Positions 1-6,459 of a DNA stretch of 8,621 nucleotides are shown here, one piece after another; positions within the stretch are counted from its first letter, which is position 1, and each line of letters opens with the position of its first letter. Under the pieces are notes generated by a model that saw only the letters and a program-made list of their open reading frames with translations, did not search any database and was not told the DNA's origin. This DNA comes from SHZT01 sp945889655 (GTDB lineage Bacteria; Gemmatimonadota; Gemmatimonadetes; Gemmatimonadales; GWC2-71-9). The stretch spans positions 1 through 8,621 of the forward strand of contig CAMDCH010000105.1 in assembly GCA_945889655.1 (NCBI GenBank), read 5' to 3'. A program made the position numbers and the translations under genes.

Positions 1-426
1 TTCGGCCTGAATCACCAATTGACAGTCGAGGGTGTCATGCGCACGCGCGTGCAGGCCGACACCGCGTACTTCTACCAAATGTCGCAGCGAGTCCGTATGC
101 GGCACATTAAGGTGACGTTTTACTCGACGGTCGGTGCCGAAACATCGACCGTGACGGCGGATAGCGGCATATACGAGTGGCGCACGCAGAACATGCAGGC
201 CCTGGGGAACGTGGTGGCGGTGACGCCGGACCAGCGGCGACTGGAGACGTCGGTCCTGAACTACGAGCGCAACACGCACACGATTACCGGCCCCGAGGCG
301 TTTGTCTTCGATGCGCCGAGCCGCCACCTCAAAGGAGACGGATTTACGTCGGACCCGGAATTCAAGAACGTGGTGACGCAGCGCGCCCGCGAAGGCACCG
401 TGGGCAGGGTACAGCTCGAGCCGTGA
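1..426 (+). CDS. lptC: LptC-like LPS export protein, 3' part (5' end outside window)
   Basis: This is the C-terminal 141 residues of an LptC-family protein. The frame is open from base 1 (FGLNHQL...) and stops at TGA 424-426. A TTG at 19 is in frame, but residues before it read as part of the same domain, so it is not the likely start. LptC is the bitopic inner-membrane protein that takes LPS from LptB2FG and passes it to LptA. The visible part is beta-rich and has the family pattern: a 'TADSGIYEW' strand, 'MQALGNVV', 'RRLETSVLNYE', and a closing 'GDGFTSDPEFKNV' segment of the kind LptC proteins end with. Typical LptC is about 190 residues, so the missing part should hold the transmembrane anchor. 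It overlaps the next gene by four bases (GTGA) and lies directly before lptA and lptB, which supports the assignment. Sequence identity to well-studied LptC is clearly low; the call rests on motif pattern plus context. Confidence 0.82.
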   Translation, partial: FGLNHQLTVEGVMRTRVQADTAYFYQMSQRVRMRHIKVTFYSTVGAETSTVTADSGIYEWRTQNMQALGNVVAVTPDQRRLETSVLNYERNTHTITGPEAFVFDAPSRHLKGDGFTSDPEFKNVVTQRAREGTVGRVQLEP

Positions 427-1742
427 GGCCGGTTATGGTGCTGTTCGCCGTCGCCGCGCTCGCGGTGCCCGCCGCCGCACAGCCGCGCGTTTGCGAGGTC
501 GTGCTGGATGAAAGCGGCATGATGGCGATGAAGGAGGTCCGTCCCGGTGTCACCAACCTGTTCGGTGGCGGCGGCGTGCTGTCGCACTGCAAGGACGACC
601 CCACGCGGATGAAGTCGGACAGCTTCGCGTACTACGCGGAGACGGAGCGGGTGGATCTCGTCGGCAAGGTGCGCTTCACGGATTCGATGGTGACGCTCGA
701 CGCCAACCGCGCCACGTACTTCCTGCGCGACGAGCGGCTCGAGGCGTACCAGAACGTGGTGCTGGTGAACCGGAAGACCGGATCGAAGCTCTCCGGCCCG
801 AACCTCATCTACCGCCGGCGGGCACCGGGCATCCGCGACACGACCGAGCTGTATGCCACGCAGCATCCGAAGGTCGAATACCGGCCCGAGAGCGAAGGCC
901 CGCGGGCGGAACCCTACATCATTAATAGTGATCGCGTGCGCCTGGTGGGAAACGACCGGGCCTGGTCGGGTGGCAACGTCACGATCGACCGCAGCGACTT
1001 CTTCGCCAAGGGCGACAGCGCGTTACTCGACATGGCCGCGGGCCAGGGTGAGCTGGTCAACCATGCGGGCCTCGAGGGGCGCGGAGGCGCGAAGTACACG
1101 CTGACCGGCCGCTACATCCAGTATCACATGCAGGAACGGAAGCTCACCTGGGTGCAGGCGCGGGGCGCCGCCGAGGCGCTGAGTGCCGAGTGGCGCCTGC
1201 TGGCGGACACGGTGGAGTTCGATGTCGCGAACAACCAGATCCAGGGCGGCCGCGCATGGACCGATACCGCGCGGGCCCGCGCGATCTCCACGACGTACAC
1301 GATTCTCGCGGATTCGCTTGCCATCGACGCGCCGGGACAGCGGCTGACGGAGCTCCGTGGCTTCCGGCGGGCAACGGCCACATCGCTGCCGGATTCCACC
1401 AGGACCGAATCGGACTGGATGTCCGGTGATACGCTGCTGGCGCGCTTCGATACAACGGCACTGGGCCAGCGGATTCTCTCCCGGCTCACCGCGCACGGGA
1501 ACGCGAAGGCGTTCTACCACGTGCCCGATCCCGACAGGCCTGCGGGGCCTCCGGGGGTCAGCTATTCACGAGGGCAGCGAATAGCGGCGCGCTTCACGCT
1601 CGTGGGACTCGATCGCGTGGACATAGTGGGGCAGAGCGACGGCCTGTATCTCGCGCCCGGCGCGCCGGTTCCGGCGGACAGCACCGCGAAGCCGCCACCA
1701 CCCGTGGTGACTCCCGCGCTTCCACCCCGGACACGCACATGA
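423..1742 (+). CDS. lptA: Enlarged LptA/OstA-like periplasmic LPS transport protein
   Basis: Predicted periplasmic protein of 439 residues of the LptA/OstA (beta-jellyroll) type, which forms the bridge carrying LPS from LptC to LptD. I chose GTG 423 because it makes a GTGA overlap with the lptC stop, as at the other junctions here, and adds an Arg to the start of the signal peptide (residues 1-19, ending AAA before Gln20). ATG 435, with GAGG at 425-428, is a real alternative. The mature part has repeated short beta-strand units typical of OstA domains ('DSFAYYAETERVDLVGKV', 'VTLDANRATYFLRDERLEAY', 'NDRAWSGGNVTIDRSDF', 'DSALLDMAAGQGELV'). At over twice the roughly 180 residues of ordinary LptA, it probably holds two or more jellyroll segments. 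The only cysteines are Cys24 and Cys56, close enough to form a disulfide. The tail from about residue 415 is Pro/Thr-rich and probably disordered. It could also be described as an LptD N-terminal-like OstA protein; no beta-barrel is present. Confidence 0.8.
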   Translation: MRPVMVLFAVAALAVPAAAQPRVCEVVLDESGMMAMKEVRPGVTNLFGGGGVLSHCKDDPTRMKSDSFAYYAETERVDLVGKVRFTDSMVTLDANRATYFLRDERLEAYQNVVLVNRKTGSKLSGPNLIYRRRAPGIRDTTELYATQHPKVEYRPESEGPRAEPYIINSDRVRLVGNDRAWSGGNVTIDRSDFFAKGDSALLDMAAGQGELVNHAGLEGRGGAKYTLTGRYIQYHMQERKLTWVQARGAAEALSAEWRLLADTVEFDVANNQIQGGRAWTDTARARAISTTYTILADSLAIDAPGQRLTELRGFRRATATSLPDSTRTESDWMSGDTLLARFDTTALGQRILSRLTAHGNAKAFYHVPDPDRPAGPPGVSYSRGQRIAARFTLVGLDRVDIVGQSDGLYLAPGAPVPADSTAKPPPPVVTPALPPRTRT

Positions 1743-2164
1743 TGGAACAGGTGCGGCAGCTGCTCCAGGGGAGCGATTCGTCGCTGCCGCTCGCGGTGGC
1801 CGCGCTGGCGGCTTCGCCGGCCAACGACGGTTCCTCGCCGTTTGGTGTGCTGGCAGTCGCCTACCGCGAGGATTATCTGGATCTGAATCGCCGCGTGTTC
1901 GGCGACGCGGGACAGAGTGGCCAGCTCTCGGTGGATGAAGTACGCCGCTATCTCCTGGGCTCCGTGCTGCCTCGGCTCGCGATGCAGGGGATCATCGAGC
2001 CGGTGGACGGAACGGTGGAGGACTCCACCACCGTCCGGCTTCGGCCCACTGTCTGGTACGACATCGGGCTCGATCCCGCGGGGGCGCGAGCCGCGCTCAT
2101 CGAGATGGCGTCGGAGGCCTTGCGGGAAGCGGAAACCCCCGCGGCGCCCCAGCCGGCGACGGGG
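1739..2164 (+). other. Unassigned N-terminal domain of LptB (protein region)
   Basis: Residues 1-142 of the LptB protein lie outside the ABC fold. They read as a folded domain, not low-complexity filler. There is a helix at about 1-10 and another near 14-26, then 'PFGVLAVAYREDYLDLNRRVF', a helix from about 64 to 82 ('VDEVRRYLLGSVLPRLAMQG'), and a strand-turn-strand at about 84-112 ('IIEPVDG', then 'TTVRLRPTVWYDIGLD'). A further helix (114-130) leads into the linker. The helix followed by a beta hairpin resembles a winged-helix arrangement, but I cannot name a family. No transmembrane segment or signal peptide is visible. Secondary-structure positions are my reading of the residues, not a computed prediction. 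Confidence 0.5.
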
Positions 2165-2914
2165 TCCGTGCTCTCAGGGAAGGACCTGACCAAGGTCTAT
2201 CGCCGCCGCACCGTGGTGAACAACGTGAACTTCAGCCTGCGGCAGGGTGAAATCGTGGGCTTGCTGGGTCCCAACGGGGCGGGCAAGACGACCACGTTCT
2301 ACATGGTGGTGGGCCTGGTGCGCCCGGACGAAGGCCGCATCTACGTTGACGAGGAAGACATCTCGGGGTTGCCGATGTACCGCCGCGCTCGGCAGGGGAT
2401 CGGCTACCTCTCGCAGGAACCGTCGGTCTTTCGCAAGCTTTCGGTGGAGGAGAACGTGCTGGCGATTCTCGAGACGCAGAAACTGTCGTCGCGTGAGCGG
2501 GAAGAGCGACTCGAAACCCTGCTGGACGAGCTGTCCATCAAGCACCTGCGCCGCACCCTCGCCTTCCAGCTCTCCGGCGGCGAGCGGCGCCGGCTCGAGA
2601 TCACGCGGGCACTGGTCACCCAGCCGCGGTTCATGCTGCTGGACGAGCCGTTCGCCGGCGTGGACCCGATCGCCGTGCATGACATCCAGACGATCGTGGC
2701 GTCGCTGCGTCGTCGGGGCATCGGCGTCCTGATTACCGATCACAACGTGGAACAGACACTCGATATCGTGGACCGGGCATACATCCTTTTCGAAGGCCGG
2801 GTACAGGTGGCGGGATCCGTGCGCGAACTCGTGTTCGATGACCGGGTCGCCGATCTCTATCTCGGTCCGACGTTGACGGCGCGCCTCCGGCAACGATTGG
2901 GGGCTGCAGCATGA
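1739..2914 (+). CDS. lptB: LptB, LPS export ABC ATPase with an extra N-terminal domain
   Basis: Cytoplasmic ATPase that, as a dimer with LptF and LptG, drives LPS extraction from the inner membrane. Residues about 143-391 are a complete ABC domain: Walker A GPNGAGKTT (177-185), Q-loop Gln226 in 'GYLSQEPSVFRKLSVEENV', signature LSGGE (278-282), Walker B FMLLDEP (298-304, Glu303 catalytic), D-loop GVDP (307-310) and switch His335 in 'ITDHNVEQT'. The Q-loop and H-loop wording and the ending 'VADLYLGP' are typical of LptB rather than general ABC ATPases. The protein is 391 residues against about 240 for ordinary LptB. The first ~142 residues are an extra domain I do not recognise, followed by a Pro/Ala linker (about 131-142). 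ATG 1739 overlaps the lptA stop (ATGA); a second ATG follows at 1742. The extension fills all the space between lptA and the ABC domain with no stop. A GTG at 2168, with GGGG at 2161-2164, could give a normal-length LptB by internal initiation, but this is unproven. Confidence 0.95.
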   Translation: MMEQVRQLLQGSDSSLPLAVAALAASPANDGSSPFGVLAVAYREDYLDLNRRVFGDAGQSGQLSVDEVRRYLLGSVLPRLAMQGIIEPVDGTVEDSTTVRLRPTVWYDIGLDPAGARAALIEMASEALREAETPAAPQPATGSVLSGKDLTKVYRRRTVVNNVNFSLRQGEIVGLLGPNGAGKTTTFYMVVGLVRPDEGRIYVDEEDISGLPMYRRARQGIGYLSQEPSVFRKLSVEENVLAILETQKLSSREREERLETLLDELSIKHLRRTLAFQLSGGERRRLEITRALVTQPRFMLLDEPFAGVDPIAVHDIQTIVASLRRRGIGVLITDHNVEQTLDIVDRAYILFEGRVQVAGSVRELVFDDRVADLYLGPTLTARLRQRLGAAA

Positions 2915-4386
2915 AGACGTCACTCCAGCAAAGCATGGTAATGCGGCAGGATCTCCGGATGAACCCTCGCCTGTACCAGGCGATGGATCTCCTCTACATG
3001 CCGCTCCTCGACCTCCAGCAGCACCTCAAGACCGAGCTGGAAACCAACCCGTTCCTCGAGATGCAGGAGCCCGAGGAGGAGGAAGCGGCGCCGGAGTCCA
3101 CGGTCGAGAAAAAGCAGGAAGCCGCGGGCGACGACGAGCAGTCCGAAAACGACTGGGAAAAGATCATCCTCGACGGCTTCCAGGTCGGCGCGTCACGCGG
3201 CGAGTTCGAGGAGAGCGAATACTCGGAGCGGGTGCGCGTGCAGGCCACGGGTCTCGACGACCACCTGCGCGACCAGCTCCAGATGCTGAACCTCGCCGAC
3301 CGGCAGCGGCTCCTGGCCGAGGAGTTCATCGGCAACATCGGGGAAGACGGCTATCTCCACGCGCCCCTCGAAGAAATCGTCGCCGGCGTCAACAAGATCC
3401 TCGAGGAACACGCCCGCGGTGACGAGAACGAGCCGGAAGAGTCGGATACCACCGGCGTGCCGCTCTTTACCCTGGCCGAGGTGGAAGAGATGCTCAAGGT
3501 GGTCCAGCACCTGGATCCACCGGGCATCGGCGCGCGGGACCTGCGGGAATGCCTGCTCCTGCAGCTGGAGGAGGCGGGCCAGCTGGAAAGCCTGACCTAC
3601 CGCCTGGTGAAGGAAGCCTTCGACGACCTCATCGCCCACCGCTGGAGCGAGCTGGCGCGGCGCTACGGCCTGGATCCGCGCGCGGTGCAGGACGCGGCCG
3701 ACGCACTGGCCAAGCTGGATCCCAAGCCGGGCCTGCGGTTCCTGCCGTCGGATGACAACTACGTCATGCCCGATCTCGTGGTCCAGAAGATCGAGGGCCA
3801 GTACAAGGTTTTCCTGAATGACACGGCCATGCCGCGCCTGCGGATCAGCAAGGTCTACCAGGAGCTGGCAGGGGACAAGAAGAAGTTCGTGGGTGAGAAC
3901 CGCGACTTCGTCACGCAGAAACTCAACAGCGCCAGCTGGCTGATCCAGGCCATCGAGCAGCGCCGCCAGACCATGCTCAAGGTGATGAACTTCATCGTGG
4001 ACCGGCAACGGGAGTTCTTCGAGAAGGGCGTGGAGCTCCTGAAGCCGCTCACGTTGCGCGAAGTGGCTGACGTGATCCACATGCACGAATCCACGGTGAG
4101 CCGCGTGACCAACCAGAAGTACGTGCAGACGCCCCGGGGTGTCCTGCCGCTGAAATATTTTTTCTCCAGCAGCCTTGGTACCACCACCGGCGAAGATGCC
4201 AGCGCCCGCTCCGTGAAGGCCCTGATCGGGAAGCTCGTGGGTGAAGAGAGTCCCGGCTCGCCGCTGACCGACTCGGAGATCGTGACGGCGCTCAAGGCGA
4301 AGGGCATTCAGATCGCGCGCCGGACGGTGGCCAAGTACCGGGACCAGCTGAGCATCCTTCCTGCCCGCATGCGGAAGCGAGTATGA
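2911..4386 (+). CDS. rpoN: RNA polymerase sigma-54 factor
   Basis: Sigma-54, which directs RNA polymerase to -24/-12 promoters and needs an AAA+ activator to open them. The protein is 491 residues, normal for the family. Region I (1-50) carries the activator-interacting segment ending in 'LETNPFLE', as in the family's 'LESNPLLE'. Region II (about 51-85) is strongly acidic. The core-binding region contains 'LDPPGIGARDLRECLLLQL' (201-219), a family signature. The helix-turn-helix lies at about 380-403 ('LTLREVADVIHMHESTVSRVT'), and the RpoN box ARRTVAKYR is intact at 469-477, so the protein should bind -24 elements. An additional acidic loop (about 165-182, 'EEHARGDENEPEESDTTG') sits in the core-binding region. 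The start ATG 2911 overlaps the lptB stop and has GGGGG at 2899-2903, seven bases upstream. Placement after lptB is a conserved arrangement, but the usual hpf and ptsN do not follow. No activator gene is in the window. Confidence 0.97.
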   Translation: MKTSLQQSMVMRQDLRMNPRLYQAMDLLYMPLLDLQQHLKTELETNPFLEMQEPEEEEAAPESTVEKKQEAAGDDEQSENDWEKIILDGFQVGASRGEFEESEYSERVRVQATGLDDHLRDQLQMLNLADRQRLLAEEFIGNIGEDGYLHAPLEEIVAGVNKILEEHARGDENEPEESDTTGVPLFTLAEVEEMLKVVQHLDPPGIGARDLRECLLLQLEEAGQLESLTYRLVKEAFDDLIAHRWSELARRYGLDPRAVQDAADALAKLDPKPGLRFLPSDDNYVMPDLVVQKIEGQYKVFLNDTAMPRLRISKVYQELAGDKKKFVGENRDFVTQKLNSASWLIQAIEQRRQTMLKVMNFIVDRQREFFEKGVELLKPLTLREVADVIHMHESTVSRVTNQKYVQTPRGVLPLKYFFSSSLGTTTGEDASARSVKALIGKLVGEESPGSPLTDSEIVTALKAKGIQIARRTVAKYRDQLSILPARMRKRV

Positions 4387-5348
4387 CACTAGCGAACAAA
4401 CCCGGAGCCGTAGACGTCAGCGTGCTGGTCCCCGCCAAAGACGAAGCTGAAAACCTCGAAGAGTTTGTACGGCAGTGCAAAGACGCCTTCGCACCCCTTC
4501 CATACCGGTGCGAAGTCGTCGTCGTCAATGACGGCAGCGAGGACGGAACTGCCGATCTGCTGGCCCGCCTCCAGGGGGAGAACGCCTTTCTCCAGGTGGT
4601 CCACCATCGGGGCCAGCGGGGCATCGCGGAGGCGCTGCGGTCGGGCGCCGATGCGGCGCGAGGACGGATCTTCGTCTTCTATCCGGCCGATCTCCAGTTC
4701 CTCCCTTCGGACATCCCGGCGCTCGTCGAGCCCATCCGCGCGCGTGAAGCCGACATCGTCACCGGCGCCAAGCAGGGGGTCTACGAAAAGGCGTTCGTCT
4801 CCGGGATCTACAACTGGCTTTGCCGCTACCTGTTCGGCATCCGCGTCACCGATCTCAACGCGGTCAAGGCGTACCGGCGGGAAGTCATGGATTCCGTCCC
4901 GTCCCGCCCCGACTGGCATCGCTTCATGGTTGTCATTGCCGCCGCGGATGGATTCCGCGTGACCGAGCGGCCCGTGACACTGCACCCTCGGCGGGCGGGG
5001 AAGTCCAAGTTCGGCATCGGCCGGATTCCCGTCGGCTTGCTCGACCTGCTGTCCGTGTGGTTCCAGCTGCGCTTTGGCCGCAAGCCGATGCTGTTTTTCG
5101 GCCTGTCGGGCGGAATTCTCTTCGCGCTGGGCCTGTTCGTTGGCCTGGTGGCGCTGATCCTGCGCTTCGGGTTCGACCTGGGCCTCCGGCCGCTGCTGTA
5201 CCTCGTGATCGTGCTGGTGGTCTCGGGTATCGCGCTCTTTGGGTTCGGCTTCGTGGGGGAGATGGTGGCGGGAGCGAGAGAGGAAACCCGGTCGCTCTCG
5301 CGGGCGGTCGAGCGGCTTTCAGCCGCACTCGAGCGGCGGAAGGACTAG
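4383..5348 (+). CDS. GT2 glycosyltransferase, polyprenyl-phosphate sugar transferase type, with two C-terminal membrane helices
   Basis: A GT-A fold family 2 glycosyltransferase of 321 residues, similar in plan to dolichol-phosphate mannose synthase and GtrB/ArnC enzymes, which move a sugar from a nucleotide donor to a polyprenyl phosphate at the inner membrane. Visible are the first strand 'VSVLVPAKDEAENL' (12-25), 'VVVVNDGSEDGT' (45-56), and 'GIAEALRSGADAARG' (80-94). Also present is 'HPRRAGKSKFG' (201-211), close to the SKFG-type motif of polyprenyl-phosphate transferases. Two membrane helices lie at about 237-260 and 271-293, followed by a charged amphipathic tail. The metal-site segment is 'YPADLQF' (100-106), so the usual first Asp of DAD is Pro101. 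The sugar and the acceptor cannot be told from sequence. ATG 4383 overlaps the rpoN stop by ATGA and has GGAAG at 4373-4377. It converges with the following minus-strand gene. Confidence 0.88.
   Translation: MTLANKPGAVDVSVLVPAKDEAENLEEFVRQCKDAFAPLPYRCEVVVVNDGSEDGTADLLARLQGENAFLQVVHHRGQRGIAEALRSGADAARGRIFVFYPADLQFLPSDIPALVEPIRAREADIVTGAKQGVYEKAFVSGIYNWLCRYLFGIRVTDLNAVKAYRREVMDSVPSRPDWHRFMVVIAAADGFRVTERPVTLHPRRAGKSKFGIGRIPVGLLDLLSVWFQLRFGRKPMLFFGLSGGILFALGLFVGLVALILRFGFDLGLRPLLYLVIVLVVSGIALFGFGFVGEMVAGAREETRSLSRAVERLSAALERRKD
5308..5337. repeat. Hairpin and 9-bp direct repeat at the 3' end of the GT2 gene
   Basis: GCGGCT (5312-5317) and AGCCGC (5321-5326) form a perfect 6-bp stem around TTC. 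TCGA at 5308-5311 can pair with TCGA at 5329-5332 across a 2-base bulge, lengthening the stem. The 9-mer TCGAGCGGC occurs at 5308-5316 and again at 5329-5337. It lies in coding sequence just before the convergent stops. There is no T-tract, so I cannot call it an intrinsic terminator; it may simply reflect GC-rich codons for an amphipathic tail. Confidence 0.3.
5345..5348. other. Shared CTAG palindrome holding both convergent stop codons
   Basis: The plus-strand GT2 gene ends with TAG at 5346-5348. The minus-strand acyltransferase ends with TAG read on the other strand from 5347 to 5345. The two genes therefore overlap tail to tail by four bases within one CTAG, leaving no intergenic space for a separate terminator. 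Confidence 0.9.
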
Positions 5349-6424
5349 TCGCGAGCCAGGCGGATTCCGTACCGGCCCGCGAACTGGATCAGCTCCTCTG
5401 CAAGCGGGCCACCGTCCCGGCTGCGAGTCCGGCCCGCCAGGTCCAGCCAGGAAACACCCCGCGCGCGGTAGTCTCGTTTCTCCTCTTCACTCAGCGCCAC
5501 TTCCGTCATCACCGTGTCGCCCGCGCGTACGCCGCTGATCCCGGTACCCGCCGTCTTCCAGTGCAGCCGGTGTTCGCGGGAGGTGTAGTGGTAGGTCCGG
5601 ACCGCTCCGTCGATCGTGATGCGGACGTCCTGGTACTGCACGAACCGGTCGAACTCCCCCATCATCTCCTGGACGAGTTTCGCGCGCTCTTCGGCAGTGG
5701 GTGTCTTGGGAAAGGCGGGCGCCGAGCGGATGACCTTGGCAGGGGAGCCCACGGCGAGACTCATCGGTGGGATGGCACCCGAGACGAGCGAGTTGGCGCC
5801 GATCACGGAGCCATCGCCAATGGAACTGCCGGGCATCACGAAGACACGCCAGGGGAGCCACACGCTCTTGCCGATCGTCACCGGCTGGTACGTCACGGGA
5901 TAGCCGTCCAGCCCGTTGGCCCACACCCCGTGCGTGAAAATGAGGCAGTGGCCGCCGATACCCGTGTCGTCCCCGATGATGACCGGCTTGGTGGGATTGA
6001 TGGATGTCAGCTGGAGGACGATCGTGCGGCTGCCGAGCACGAAGCGCGATTCCGGAAGCTGGGGCCCGCCCACCCAGACCTGCTCGCGGATCTTGGCGTC
6101 CTCTCCGATCTCGATCGCTTCGCAGGAGACGTAGCTCATCATGCCGACGCTGGAGTGCCGGCCGATGCGGATGGTCTTCCCCTGGACAACCGCGAACATG
6201 CCGATCTCGACGTGATCACCCAGCTCGACGGAGCGGCCAACCACCACGCCGCCGAAACTGAAACGGACCCCGCGGCCGAGCTTGTATCCCAGGAGCCGAT
6301 AGACCAGCACCTTCAGCGGACTGGGCAGCCACCCCAGCAGGAGGAGGTGGGTCCAGGGCATCCGGTTTTTCGGGAGAAGGGTCGCAGCCATGCCGGACGG
6401 GAAGATAACGCTGCTCGGAGCCAT
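5345..6424 (-). CDS. Left-handed beta-helix (hexapeptide repeat) acyltransferase with an unassigned C-terminal domain
   Basis: Predicted O- or N-acyltransferase of the hexapeptide-repeat superfamily, 359 residues. After a hydrophobic lead-in ('HLLLLGWLPSPLKVLVYRLL', 26-45), hexapeptide turns run from about 50 to 232 ('VELGDHVEIG', 'IRIGRHSSVG', 'IEIGEDAKI', 'VTIGKSVWLP', 'SSIGDGSVIGANSLV'). The coil ends in the hallmark 'PPMSLAVGSPAKVIR' (219-233). A loop between coils carries 'IFTHGVW' with His165 as likely catalytic base. Residues about 236-359 form a further domain ('FDRFVQYQDVRITIDGAVRTY', 'GVSWLDLAGRTRS') I cannot name. The start is uncertain: ATG 6424, 6391 and 6361 are all in frame and none has a clear ribosome site; I kept the longest. 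In this setting the likely substrate is a surface-glycan sugar, but substrate and acyl group are unknown. It is transcribed against both neighbours. Confidence 0.85.
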   Translation of the reverse strand: MAPSSVIFPSGMAATLLPKNRMPWTHLLLLGWLPSPLKVLVYRLLGYKLGRGVRFSFGGVVVGRSVELGDHVEIGMFAVVQGKTIRIGRHSSVGMMSYVSCEAIEIGEDAKIREQVWVGGPQLPESRFVLGSRTIVLQLTSINPTKPVIIGDDTGIGGHCLIFTHGVWANGLDGYPVTYQPVTIGKSVWLPWRVFVMPGSSIGDGSVIGANSLVSGAIPPMSLAVGSPAKVIRSAPAFPKTPTAEERAKLVQEMMGEFDRFVQYQDVRITIDGAVRTYHYTSREHRLHWKTAGTGISGVRAGDTVMTEVALSEEEKRDYRARGVSWLDLAGRTRSRDGGPLAEELIQFAGRYGIRLARD

Positions 6425-6459
6425 CCGTGCCCGGGAGCGGTATATTGCCCCACCCGCGC
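6425..6459. promoter_or_regulatory. Short divergent intergenic gap with AT-rich TATATT
   Basis: This 35-base gap lies between the divergent starts of the acyltransferase and the deacetylase. In an otherwise GC-rich sequence it holds TATATT at 6441-6446, a possible -10 element for the plus-strand gene; AATATA is read on the other strand. No convincing -35 hexamer is visible in either direction. Two purine-rich ribosome-site candidates bear on the plus-strand start: GGAG at 6417-6420, six bases before GTG 6427, and GGGAG at 6433-6437, seven bases before TTG 6445. ATG 6460 has none, but would be near-leaderless if transcription starts about seven bases after TATATT. The role is inferred from position and composition only. 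Confidence 0.3.

Noticed and set aside
41..52. 12-bp palindrome GCACGCGCGTGC in lptC
   Set aside because: Short, inside coding sequence and easily produced by GC-rich codons; nothing nearby suggests an operator.
177..434. Upstream extension of the lptA frame to an ATG at 177
   Set aside because: This would bury the signal peptide inside the protein and overlap most of lptC. The segment reads as Arg/Pro/His-rich out-of-frame sequence.
3193..4389. Long open frame of 398 codons on the minus strand opposite rpoN
   Set aside because: The plus strand encodes a full, motif-complete RpoN. The minus frame has no recognisable domain and an unusual His/Leu/Glu-rich composition expected of an antisense frame in GC-rich DNA.
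5751..5800. Possible sigma-54 (-24/-12) promoter at a TGGCAC
   Set aside because: TGGCAC at about 5775 and in the 7641-7650 region is not followed at the right spacing by a TTGCA/TTGCT element. I found no convincing sigma-54 site in the window.
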